Source: Owenweeksia sp964619125 | GTDB lineage: Bacteria; Bacteroidota; Bacteroidia; Flavobacteriales; Schleiferiaceae | Assembly: GCA_964619125.1 (NCBI GenBank) | Contig: CAZUCA010000004.1 | Span: 1 to 64,000, forward strand | Length of the DNA stretch: 64,000 bases | Direction: 5' to 3' | Translations under genes and position numbers: made by a program | The notes under the pieces: generated by a model | What the model was told of the DNA's origin: nothing | Seen by the model: only the letters and a program-made list of their open reading frames with translations | Databases searched by the model: none | Shown: positions 25,320-33,061 of the stretch, piece after piece | Numbering within the stretch: position 1 is the stretch's first letter | How the letters are laid out: each line of letters starts with the position of its first letter

Positions 25320-28190
25320 GTGAAATTGCATCGCAGCGCTCCCATAGCAGCCTTTGGCACCATACTTTTTTGGGGTCTCCTGAACCTGATAGGTGGGGTG
25401 GCTTCCGCTCAGCAGTATGTATTTCAAAAGATTGGCCTTGAGCAGGGTATCCCTTCCGCCCGGGTCAACGATATGTTGCAGGACCAACGCGGTCTGTACT
25501 GGCTGGCCACCGAAGGCGCGGGATTGGTACTTTACGATGGTTTCAACTTCAGACAAGTGCAGCCAGACCGCTCTGACTGGCGTCCGGTAATAGATCATAT
25601 CGAAGAAGACAGCAGTGGCAATTTGTGGTTGAGTAGCGAAAACAACCTTATTCGCTACGATGGCCATAACTTCAGGCAGTTTAGTTTGCCGGCTGGCGCC
25701 GGACGTATCCGGGCCATTGCCCTGCAGCCGGAGGGAAGACACCGGGTAGCCACCAGCCAGAAAGTGTATGAGCTGCGAAAAGATTCGCTTTACCTGCTGG
25801 CGGGCTCTACCACAGGCCTTATTCTCGACTACTGCTTTTACGCAGGACATTGGTACCAGGCTGGCGCAGAAGGCCTTTTTGCGGATGGAGAGTTGCTGCA
25901 GGCCGGCCTTTGCCGGCAACTGCTGCTGAACGATGGGGTGCTGTATGCCGCCACGGCCGGGGCGGTTGTAAAAATTGAAAAGGATACTGTGCCCTCTGTG
26001 GTGCTAAATCGCGCCGGGGTATTTCTTACCAGCTATCAGGGGAGCTTTGCCGCCCTCAGCGGCGACAGCCTTTTTATTCCCTACAAGGGTGCCATGACCG
26101 TGCTGAGCGCCGGTAATGGCCTGCCAGACCTGGCTTATAATGGTCTTTACCTGGATGATAGTGACATGCTATGGCTGTATTCTGATGAGGGCCTGGTAAA
26201 ATTTCAGGGACTGGGAGTGCGAAAATATGGGGCAAAAAGTGGTCTTGGGGAGGTGGTGTCGGTACTCAGGGCTCAAGATGAACTATGGCTGGGCACCTCC
26301 AGGGGCCTGGCCCGGATCGATGGGGATGGAAGATTAAGCCAGTTTCCTGAAAGTGCCGCTTTTGGGGTTATTCTGGCTATTGCCGAGTATAAAGGTGCCA
26401 TCTGGCTGGGTACCGAAAGTGGCCTTCTTCGCTATGATGGCCGGCGCTTTCGCAAAATGCGCCTATCGGCGGAGGGCAATGATTTTATCTTTTCGCTCTA
26501 TGCCAATCAGGAGGGCTTGTGGATTGGTACCGGCAGTGGTATAGTGCGTTACCATCAAGGAGCCTTTCTTGACATTACTACTGCCGAAAATCTACCGGTC
26601 TCCACCATTTATGGGATTTCTGAGGCTCCCGATGGCAGCCTTTGGTTTGGTACCTATACCAGTGGCTTTATCGTAAAAGAAAAACAGAAATGGTCATTGC
26701 GGAAAGCAATGGGAGGGGTGGCTTTTGACAGCCTGCGCTTTAGCAGCTTTAAGGCGATGGGTAGTAATGAACTGTGGGCAGGAAGCCTGAATGACGGGCT
26801 GTATCATTTCACCCGGGATAAGGTGCATCATCTCAGCCCTGATCGCCTCGACTTTGCTGAAATACTAGCCATGGATTTTGCCGAAGACCGCCTTTGGCTG
26901 GGCACCAATAAAGGCCTTTACCACTTACAAAAAAGTGGTGACGACTATAGTATTCGCCGTGATCAGAGTACTCAGTTGCTTGAAAGCGGGAGCTTTTCCA
27001 TTAGCGCTCTTCACGCCGCCGGTGGTCAGCTACTGGCTGGCACCCAAAACGGTTTATTGCTAATAGAGCTTGAGGAGGAGTTACGCTCACGGCCCGATCC
27101 ACGGCTCATTATCACTGATGTGGAATTGTTTTTTGGCGAAGTATCGGGACTGGAGGAATATGCGGAGGGTACCACCGCCTTCACCAATCTTCCCCAATCC
27201 CTGATTTTGCCACACGATCTCAACTTTCTCAGTTTCACCCTGGCCGGCCTGAGTGGCTATCAACCCGAAGAACTGATTTACCGCTACCGCATTAAGGGCA
27301 ACGGTGAGTGGACGGAAGCAGGTAGCAGACGGGAGGCTGTATTTGCCAATCTCGACCCCGGTAGTTATCGCTTTGAGGCCCAGGTGTCACGCACGGGCGA
27401 TGACTGGAGTAATACCCAGGTCAGTTATCCGTTTCAAATAAACGCACCGCTCTGGCAGCGCTGGTATTTTGTAGTGTCGATAGTGGTAGTGGCCGGCGCC
27501 ATTATTTACCTCTATTTACATGAAAGGATCAGCCGCAGCAATCAACGGCTGAAACTGGAGAATTCATTGATGGAAATGGAGCGAAAGGCATTGCGCCTGC
27601 AGATGAACCCGCACTTTATTTTCAATGCCCTCGATTCGATCAGTAGTTTCATCTTCAGAAACGATCCCAAACAGGCGGTACGGTATCTCAATAATTTCGC
27701 AAAATTAATGAGGCTCACACTTGAATCATCAATGGAGCACCTTCATCCGGTGGAGACTGAAGTAGGAATTCTAAAGAACTACCTTGAACTGGAGAAGTTG
27801 CGGTTCAGGGATAAATTTGATTATCAGATTGAGCTGGATGATGAAATTGATTACAATGTTGGTATCCCGCCCATGCTGATCCAGCCCCATGTGGAAAATG
27901 CCATTTTGCATGGGATTAAACCCAAGAAAGAAAAAGCGCATTTAACGATTCGCTTTATCTTAGAAGAGGAGATGTTAATCTGCGAAGTGGAGGATGATGG
28001 CATCGGGAGGGCGGCTTCAAGGCAGCTGGCCAAGCGGAAGGATCATCGCAGCATGGCAACGCGCATAAACAAAGACCGCTTAAAGCTCCTGGCTAAGGCC
28101 ATGAATGAAAATGTGGATATTAAGATAATTGACTTGCCCCGGGCGGGTGGAACCAAAGTGATAATACGCTTACCGGCAAAAAGTATTTAA
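25320..28190 (+). CDS. LytS-type sensor histidine kinase with periplasmic propeller
   Basis: A 956-residue one-membrane-span kinase. The start is GTG at 25320, which gives a signal peptide ending ASAQQ. Residues 35-590 contain Reg_prop repeats (ARVNDMLQDQRGLYWLATEGAGLVLYDG and many WLGT and WIGT units), folding as beta-propellers. A Y_Y_Y domain (YRYRIKGNGEWTEAG) covers about 630-705, a membrane span about 717-737, then a His_kinase domain with the phospho-acceptor His765 in QMNPHFIFNALDSIS and a C-terminal ATPase domain. The partner regulator starts 24 bases downstream. This architecture senses a periplasmic ligand. The absence of DNA-binding AraC parts separates it from hybrid SusR-type systems. 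Confidence 0.93.
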   Translation: MKLHRSAPIAAFGTILFWGLLNLIGGVASAQQYVFQKIGLEQGIPSARVNDMLQDQRGLYWLATEGAGLVLYDGFNFRQVQPDRSDWRPVIDHIEEDSSGNLWLSSENNLIRYDGHNFRQFSLPAGAGRIRAIALQPEGRHRVATSQKVYELRKDSLYLLAGSTTGLILDYCFYAGHWYQAGAEGLFADGELLQAGLCRQLLLNDGVLYAATAGAVVKIEKDTVPSVVLNRAGVFLTSYQGSFAALSGDSLFIPYKGAMTVLSAGNGLPDLAYNGLYLDDSDMLWLYSDEGLVKFQGLGVRKYGAKSGLGEVVSVLRAQDELWLGTSRGLARIDGDGRLSQFPESAAFGVILAIAEYKGAIWLGTESGLLRYDGRRFRKMRLSAEGNDFIFSLYANQEGLWIGTGSGIVRYHQGAFLDITTAENLPVSTIYGISEAPDGSLWFGTYTSGFIVKEKQKWSLRKAMGGVAFDSLRFSSFKAMGSNELWAGSLNDGLYHFTRDKVHHLSPDRLDFAEILAMDFAEDRLWLGTNKGLYHLQKSGDDYSIRRDQSTQLLESGSFSISALHAAGGQLLAGTQNGLLLIELEEELRSRPDPRLIITDVELFFGEVSGLEEYAEGTTAFTNLPQSLILPHDLNFLSFTLAGLSGYQPEELIYRYRIKGNGEWTEAGSRREAVFANLDPGSYRFEAQVSRTGDDWSNTQVSYPFQINAPLWQRWYFVVSIVVVAGAIIYLYLHERISRSNQRLKLENSLMEMERKALRLQMNPHFIFNALDSISSFIFRNDPKQAVRYLNNFAKLMRLTLESSMEHLHPVETEVGILKNYLELEKLRFRDKFDYQIELDDEIDYNVGIPPMLIQPHVENAILHGIKPKKEKAHLTIRFILEEEMLICEVEDDGIGRAASRQLAKRKDHRSMATRINKDRLKLLAKAMNENVDIKIIDLPRAGGTKVIIRLPAKSI

Positions 28191-28214
28191 TGAAATTCTA
28201 AAAGTAGAACTGTT

Positions 28215-28973
28215 ATGATCAAAGTGGTAATTATTGATGACGAGGAGAATTCGCGCGAAACCCTGCGTGGAAAGCTCGACCTGTTTTGTCCTGAGGTGGA
28301 AGTATGTGCGGAAGCCGGTGATGTAAAAGCCGGGGTGGCAGCCATCAGCAGCAATCATCCCGATGCCGTATTCCTCGACATTCAACTGGCTGGCGAAAGT
28401 GGTTTTGATATCCTCGAGAGCATTCGCGACAACGACGAGCTTGATCCCCGCATTATTTTTATAACCGCTCACGATGAGTTTGCAGTAAAGGCCATAAAAT
28501 TCAGTGCCCTCGATTACCTGCTTAAGCCCATAGACCCTGAGGAACTGGTGCGCGCTGTACGCAAGGTGGAAGACGAGAAAGGCTTGCCCAAGAAAGCGGC
28601 CAGCCTTAACGTTCTGGTGGAAAATATCCGCCAGGCTTCTGATTCACCCAAGAAAATTGTGGTACCCACCAGCGATGGTATGCACGTTATTAAAATTACC
28701 GACATCATCAGGCTTGAGAGTAGCAGCAACTACACCACTTTCCACCTCAATGGCCAGAAGTCCTTGCTTGCCTCCAAAACGCTCAAGGAATTTGACAATA
28801 TGCTTGCCGGCTACAACTTTCAGCGCATCCACAAGTCGCACCTGGTAAATATGAATTACCTCAAACGCTACGTGCAAACTGATGGCGGTTACCTTATTTT
28901 AGAGGATGGCAGTAAAATTCCGGTGGCCAACCGCAAAAAAGAGCAATTGCTCAGTACCCTCAAAAACTTATAA
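28215..28973 (+). CDS. LytTR-family response regulator
   Basis: A 252-residue partner of the preceding kinase. The receiver domain (residues 3-120) has acidic residues IIDDEE, phospho-acceptor Asp55 (AVFLDIQLAGESG) and Lys in YLLKPIDP. The LytTR DNA-binding domain covers about 145-252 (IRLESSSNYTTFHL, FQRIHKSHLVNMNYLKRYV). The last 6 bases overlap the end of purE on the other strand. Targets are not visible in this sequence. Confidence 0.95.
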   Translation: MIKVVIIDDEENSRETLRGKLDLFCPEVEVCAEAGDVKAGVAAISSNHPDAVFLDIQLAGESGFDILESIRDNDELDPRIIFITAHDEFAVKAIKFSALDYLLKPIDPEELVRAVRKVEDEKGLPKKAASLNVLVENIRQASDSPKKIVVPTSDGMHVIKITDIIRLESSSNYTTFHLNGQKSLLASKTLKEFDNMLAGYNFQRIHKSHLVNMNYLKRYVQTDGGYLILEDGSKIPVANRKKEQLLSTLKNL

Positions 28974-29450
28974 ATCTTTGGCCGATTCAAGCACCTTGGC
29001 TTTCAGTTCTTCCTTAAACTGAAGCAGTTTTTCCAGCACTTCCGGTTTTCCCGCCGCCACGATTTGCGCAGCGAGAATACCGGCATTGCGGGCGCCATCC
29101 AGTGCTACCGTAGCAACAGGTACCCCGGCAGGCATTTGCAATATCGACAGCACCGAATCCCAACCGTCAATGGAGTTGCGTGATTTTACCGGTACCCCGA
29201 TTACCGGCAGGGGGCTCAGGCTGGCCGTCATACCAGGAAGGTGGGCTGCACCACCGGCGCCGGCTATAATGGCTTTTAAACCCCTTGTATGGGCTTCACG
29301 GGCGTAGTCATACATCAGCTCCGGAGTGCGGTGGGCGGAGACAATCTTTATTTCATAGCTTACTCCTAACTCGCTTAATACGTCGGCGGCCATTTGCATG
29401 ATGGGCAGATCCGATTTGCTGCCCATTATAATTCCTACATCTACACTCAT
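28968..29450 (-). CDS. purE: N5-carboxyaminoimidazole ribonucleotide mutase
   Basis: Purine synthesis: converts N5-CAIR to CAIR. The 160-residue protein has the class I signatures GSKSDLPIMQMAADVL, SAHRTPE and AGAGGAAHLPGM. It is translated from an ATG that overlaps purK by 4 bases, so PurK and PurE are made together and act in sequence. Confidence 0.97.
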   Translation of the reverse strand: MSVDVGIIMGSKSDLPIMQMAADVLSELGVSYEIKIVSAHRTPELMYDYAREAHTRGLKAIIAGAGGAAHLPGMTASLSPLPVIGVPVKSRNSIDGWDSVLSILQMPAGVPVATVALDGARNAGILAAQIVAAGKPEVLEKLLQFKEELKAKVLESAKDL

Positions 29451-30616
29451 TGTTGACTGATAACTTTAATGCTGTTTTTTACTTCGCGTGCCTGTGAGCG
29501 CGCGGTACTCAAGGATTCATTGGTAATGGTAACGTGGCCCATCTTTCGGAAAGGGCGGGTTTCGGCCTTGCCATATAGGTGGATGTAGCAACCCTCCATG
29601 CCGAGGACCTTTTCAATATTTTCATAAAGTACCGGGCCCTGGTGACCTTCCTCACCGTTGAGGTTGATCATTACTGAGGGCTGGCGTATCTCCGTGCTGC
29701 CCAGCGGCAGGTCGAGAATGGCCCGCAGATGCTGATCAAATTGTGAGGTAGTATTACCTTCGATGGTGAGGTGACCGCTATTGTGCACTCTTGGGGCCAC
29801 TTCATTGATGAGCAGGTCACCATTTTGGAGAACAAACATTTCTACCGCCAGCAGGCCTACGTGATGCAGTTTGTCGGCCAGGCTTTCGGCCAGCTTATTG
29901 GCAGCGTTGCTAACGCGGGTGTCAATATCAGCCGGGCTGAATACGTATTCCACCAGGTTGGCAGTGGGGTGAAAGTCCATCTCCACGGGGGGGAAGGACT
30001 TGATCTCTCCCGAGAAATTACGTGCTACCACTATCGCTATTTCCCGGTCAAAGGGAACTACTTCCTCTATGAGGCCCGGTACATCAGGCAGGCCTTCCAA
30101 ATCTATCTCATCCTTGATGATCTCTACGCCGCGGCCGTCATAGCCACCGGTGGCCGCCTTCCACACAAAAGGGGGGCGAAAGTCCTTGGAGGCCAGCTTG
30201 TCCCGCATTTCCTCCAGGTTCTGAAAACTGAAGAAGGGTGAAGTGGGGACTTTGTTGTCGCGGTAAAAGCGCTTTTGATCAATTTTATTTTTGATCAGTT
30301 CCAGGGTTTGGGGACGGGGGTAAACTCGCTTGCCCTGTTCCTCTAATTCTTTAAGAGCCTCAGTGTTTACATTTTCAATTTCGATGGTGAGCACGTCACA
30401 ATCGGCCCCGAATTTCAAGACTGCTTCCTTATCGGTAAGGTCCCCCAGAACAAATTCATTACTGCTGATACGGCAGGGGGCCAGCTCCGATGGGTCCATT
30501 ACTTTGGTACGGATGTCGTAGCGACGCGTTTCGGTTAGCAGCATCTTTCCCAGTTGGCCTCCACCGAGGATTCCCAGCTTAAAATCGCTGGAGAAGTAAT
30601 TCTTGTTGTTATGCAC
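29447..30616 (-). CDS. purK: 5-(carboxyamino)imidazole ribonucleotide synthase
   Basis: ATP-grasp enzyme that carboxylates AIR with ATP and bicarbonate. The 389-residue protein opens with KLGILGGGQLGKML, has the ATP-grasp core FVWKAATGGYDGRGVEII, and the C-terminal INEVAPRVHNSGHLTIEG metal/ATP motif. It overlaps sprT by 8 bases upstream and purE by 4 bases downstream. Confidence 0.97.
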   Translation of the reverse strand: MHNNKNYFSSDFKLGILGGGQLGKMLLTETRRYDIRTKVMDPSELAPCRISSNEFVLGDLTDKEAVLKFGADCDVLTIEIENVNTEALKELEEQGKRVYPRPQTLELIKNKIDQKRFYRDNKVPTSPFFSFQNLEEMRDKLASKDFRPPFVWKAATGGYDGRGVEIIKDEIDLEGLPDVPGLIEEVVPFDREIAIVVARNFSGEIKSFPPVEMDFHPTANLVEYVFSPADIDTRVSNAANKLAESLADKLHHVGLLAVEMFVLQNGDLLINEVAPRVHNSGHLTIEGNTTSQFDQHLRAILDLPLGSTEIRQPSVMINLNGEEGHQGPVLYENIEKVLGMEGCYIHLYGKAETRPFRKMGHVTITNESLSTARSQAREVKNSIKVISQQ

Positions 30617-31247
30617 TTTTATGTTGGTTTTCTTTGTTAACCGGTAGCACCTCCGCCAGGGGGTGTACCATATATTCTCTTCCGTTGGTCAGGTTCAGGC
30701 ACTTGAAGCGTTTGCGCAGGCGGGGGCCTTTCCTGAACAGGCGCCCGTTGTTCAGTTCAAAATAGCTTCCGTCCGGAATATGCTCCAGGCTGCAGAAATT
30801 ACCTTTTTGTTGGTCATATTGTTTGAGACAACGGTATAGCTCAAGGTCAGTGCAACTGCTGGCCGTACCCTTGTAGAGGCTCTGCCGCAATGCCTTCGCT
30901 ATTTTATCAGGAAATACTTCCCGTTCAAAAAAGGGCTCGCACAGGGCGATAAAGCACTTTTGCCATTCAGCACCATGAGGCCTGATCATTTTACCATAGG
31001 CTTTAAATGCCTTGAGGTGGGCCACCTCATGAACTAAGGTGATAAGGAATGCGTATGGGTTGAGGTCAGCATTTACACTGATGCGATGATGCATACTACC
31101 CGCTTTGGGAAAGCGGTAATCACCCAGTTTGGTTTTGCGGGGCTTTGAAATTTTAAGGTCGATAGGCTCGCTGCGAAGCAGGGCCAGGGCGGGTTCAATA
31201 GCTTTTTCGGGCAGGTATTTCTTCAGAACTTCAGAAGCTTTACTCAA
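30609..31247 (-). CDS. SprT-like zinc metalloprotease-family protein
   Basis: A 212-residue SprT-like protein with the zinc motif HEVAH (residues 73-77) and a downstream His in IRPHGAEW, the pattern of SprT/Spartan-type proteases. The C-terminal third (CSLEHIPDGSYFELNNGRLFRKG, LRKRFKCLNLTNGREYMV) has paired Cys/basic residues of the SprT zinc-ribbon type. The start is TTG at 31247, chosen because MSKASEVLKKYLPEKAIEP fits the usual N-terminus; the frame is open further upstream to an ATG at 31343 but that part reads like another gene. The TTG overlaps the stop of a short upstream frame (TTGA). Confidence 0.8.
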   Translation of the reverse strand: MSKASEVLKKYLPEKAIEPALALLRSEPIDLKISKPRKTKLGDYRFPKAGSMHHRISVNADLNPYAFLITLVHEVAHLKAFKAYGKMIRPHGAEWQKCFIALCEPFFEREVFPDKIAKALRQSLYKGTASSCTDLELYRCLKQYDQQKGNFCSLEHIPDGSYFELNNGRLFRKGPRLRKRFKCLNLTNGREYMVHPLAEVLPVNKENQHKSA

Positions 31248-31366
31248 AACAAGACAGATTGAGAGGTTTTACCCGGGCAGTTACATTTTTCCAGAGTTTT
31301 GCAGGCCCCGCACGAAAGCACTGCGGCCAGGGCAATAGCCCATAGTGATAGCTTGAGTTTCCCCAT
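31244..31366 (-). pseudogene. Small lipoprotein reading frame broken by a frame change
   Basis: The ATG at 31366 gives a clean lipoprotein signal start, MGKLKLSLWAIALAA, but the same frame then reads ECFRAGPAKLWKN and stops at 31244. In the neighbouring frame, the following bases read VLSCGACKTLEKCNCPG, a convincing lipobox and Cys-rich tail as in small Bacteroidota lipoproteins. The switch lies at GCAGAGTGC near 31318-31324, where one extra AG unit would explain it. A -7 box stands 34 bases upstream of the ATG. It could be a decaying gene, a sequencing error or programmed slippage. Confidence 0.4.
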
Positions 31367-31400
31367 TATTTTAACTGCTTAAATAACATCTTAGGCGAGA

Positions 31401-31408
31401 CAAAATTA
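31401..31408 (-). promoter_or_regulatory. -7 box (TAATTTTG) for the lipoprotein-sprT-purK-purE unit
   Basis: Minus-strand TAATTTTG, a full TAnnTTTG match, 34 bases upstream of ATG 31366 and with no other promoter before sprT. It overlaps by two bases a plus-strand near-match TACTTTTA (31407-31414) that faces mlaE, so divergent promoters may share this site. Confidence 0.5.
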
Positions 31409-31424
31409 CTTTTATTTTAGCGAT

Positions 31425-32174
31425 ATGATATTCACGCAGGCGATTCGCTCCGTAGGTACTTATTTTATTCTGCTTGGCAAGACTTTCCAGCGCCCTGAAA
31501 GCTGGAAGGAATACTGGAAAACCTTTACCCGTGACCTGGACTTGCTGGGTTATAACAGCATCTGGATTGTGGTGATCATCTCCATGTTTATGGGGGCCAT
31601 TGTTACGATTCAAACCGCCAACAACCTCGAAGACCCCCTTATTCCGGAGTACTACATTGCCCTTGCTACCCGCGAATCCATTATTCTTGAGTTTTCACCA
31701 ACCATGGTAAGCCTGATCCTGGCCGGTAAGGTAGGCTCCAATATTGCTTCCACCCTAGGAAGTATGCGGGTTAGTGAACAAATTGATGCGCTGGAAGTGA
31801 TGGGGATCAATTCGGCCAGTTACCTTATTCTTCCCAAAGTAGTGGGACTCATGCTGTTTAACCCCATCCTGGTCATCATGAGTATGTTTGTGGGTATTGG
31901 CGGTGGCTACCTGGCCGGCCTCTACGTTAGCGATATTTCACCGACCGATTTCATCCAGGGACTGCAACTTGAGTTCAACCCCTTTTATATTACCTACGCC
32001 CTTATCAAAACGGTGGTATTTGCCTTTATCATCACCACCATATCGGCCTATTACGGCTATTATGTAAAGGGCGGGTCCATCGAAGTAGGAGTAAATGCCA
32101 CCAAGGCGGTGGTAAGCAGCAGTGTAGCCATTATTGTGGCTAATTATATTCTTACTCAAACTCTTTTAGGCTGA
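31425..32174 (+). CDS. mlaE: MlaE-family lipid transport permease
   Basis: Inner-membrane permease of the Mla phospholipid transport complex. The 249-residue protein has about five hydrophobic segments and the family core FSPTMVSLILAGKVGSNIASTLGSMRVSEQIDALEVMGI, followed by LPKVVGLMLFNPILVI. Its TGA overlaps the ATG of the ATPase gene (TGATG). The MCE-domain partner MlaD is not adjacent. Confidence 0.93.
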   Translation: MIFTQAIRSVGTYFILLGKTFQRPESWKEYWKTFTRDLDLLGYNSIWIVVIISMFMGAIVTIQTANNLEDPLIPEYYIALATRESIILEFSPTMVSLILAGKVGSNIASTLGSMRVSEQIDALEVMGINSASYLILPKVVGLMLFNPILVIMSMFVGIGGGYLAGLYVSDISPTDFIQGLQLEFNPFYITYALIKTVVFAFIITTISAYYGYYVKGGSIEVGVNATKAVVSSSVAIIVANYILTQTLLG

Positions 32175-32926
32175 TGATTGAAGTTAACAATGTGCACAAG
32201 GGGTTTGGCGGGGAAGAAATTTTAAAGGGCATAGATGCCCGTTTTCACGAAGGTAAAACCAATCTTATTATCGGGGCTTCCGGTGCGGGTAAATCGGTGT
32301 TCCTCAAAAGCCTGGTGGGTTTGTTTGAGATTGACCAGGGTGAAATTATTTATGATAACCGGCGCCTCGGGGCTATGTCTGATGAAGAGCGCACGCGCCT
32401 GCGTACCGAAATGGGGATGGTTTTTCAGGGCAACGCCCTCTTCGACTCCCTGTCTATTCAGGAAAATGTGGAGTTTGCCCTGTCGATGTTTACCAAAATG
32501 ACTGACGAGGAGAAGCTGGAACGGGTAAACTTTGTACTGGAACGGGTAAACCTGGCTGGCGTGAATAAAAAGTACCCGGCAGAGCTTAGCGGTGGAATGC
32601 AGAAGCGGGTGGCCATTGCCCGCGCCATCGTTATGAAGCCGCGCTATCTCTTTTGTGATGAGCCCAACTCAGGGCTTGATCCCCAAACGGCCATTGTGAT
32701 TGATAACCTCATTAAGGAGATCACCCAGGAGTACAATATTACCACTGTGGTAAACACCCACGACATGAACTCAGTAATGGAAATCGGTGATAATATCATT
32801 TACCTTAAGAATGGCCTCAAGGCCTGGGAAGGCAGTAGTGAGGAGCTGCTGGAAACCGATAATGATGCCATCAATGACTTTGTCTATTCCTCGGCCTTAT
32901 TTAAAAAGATCAAAAAGAACTTATAG
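32174..32926 (+). CDS. mlaF: MlaF-family ABC transporter ATPase
   Basis: ATPase partner of the preceding permease. The 250-residue protein has Walker A GASGAGKS, signature LSGGMQKRVAIARAI, Walker B YLFCDEPNSGLDPQTA and switch His in VVNTHDMNSV. The SGGMQKRV form of the signature is typical of Mla/Ttg2-type ATPases. It is translated from a TGATG overlap with mlaE. A structured RNA region and a terminator follow. Confidence 0.94.
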   Translation: MIEVNNVHKGFGGEEILKGIDARFHEGKTNLIIGASGAGKSVFLKSLVGLFEIDQGEIIYDNRRLGAMSDEERTRLRTEMGMVFQGNALFDSLSIQENVEFALSMFTKMTDEEKLERVNFVLERVNLAGVNKKYPAELSGGMQKRVAIARAIVMKPRYLFCDEPNSGLDPQTAIVIDNLIKEITQEYNITTVVNTHDMNSVMEIGDNIIYLKNGLKAWEGSSEELLETDNDAINDFVYSSALFKKIKKNL

Positions 32927-32931
32927 AATTT

Positions 32932-32995
32932 AGCAGGAAGAAGCTGTCAGTGTGCACAGTTGTCCTGCTCAGGCTTGCCATGCTGCGAGCTGGCA
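32932..32995 (+). ncRNA. Structured 3' region after mlaF (two stem-loops)
   Basis: Between the mlaF stop and the terminator are two further hairpins. The first pairs AGCAGGA (32932-32938) with TCCTGCT (32963-32969) and has an inner CTGT/ACAG stem. The second pairs TGCCA (32976-32980) with TGGCA (32991-32995) with an inner GCT/AGC stem. With the terminator they make a compact transcript end of about 107 bases. It may be a message-stabilising structure or a 3'-derived small RNA; no promoter box is seen inside. Confidence 0.35.
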
Positions 32996-33003
32996 TTAAA
33001 AGA

Positions 33004-33038
33004 AAAACCCCCGCCAGGCTTAGCCCGGCGGGGGTTTT
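33004..33038. terminator. Bidirectional intrinsic terminator
   Basis: A 12-bp stem, AAAACCCCCGCC (33004-33015) with GGCGGGGGTTTT (33027-33038), loop of 11 bases. The A and T flanks let it serve both mlaF and the convergent T9SS cargo gene. Confidence 0.92.
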
Positions 33039-33061
33039 ATTTATTGTTTATCTATAGTCAC

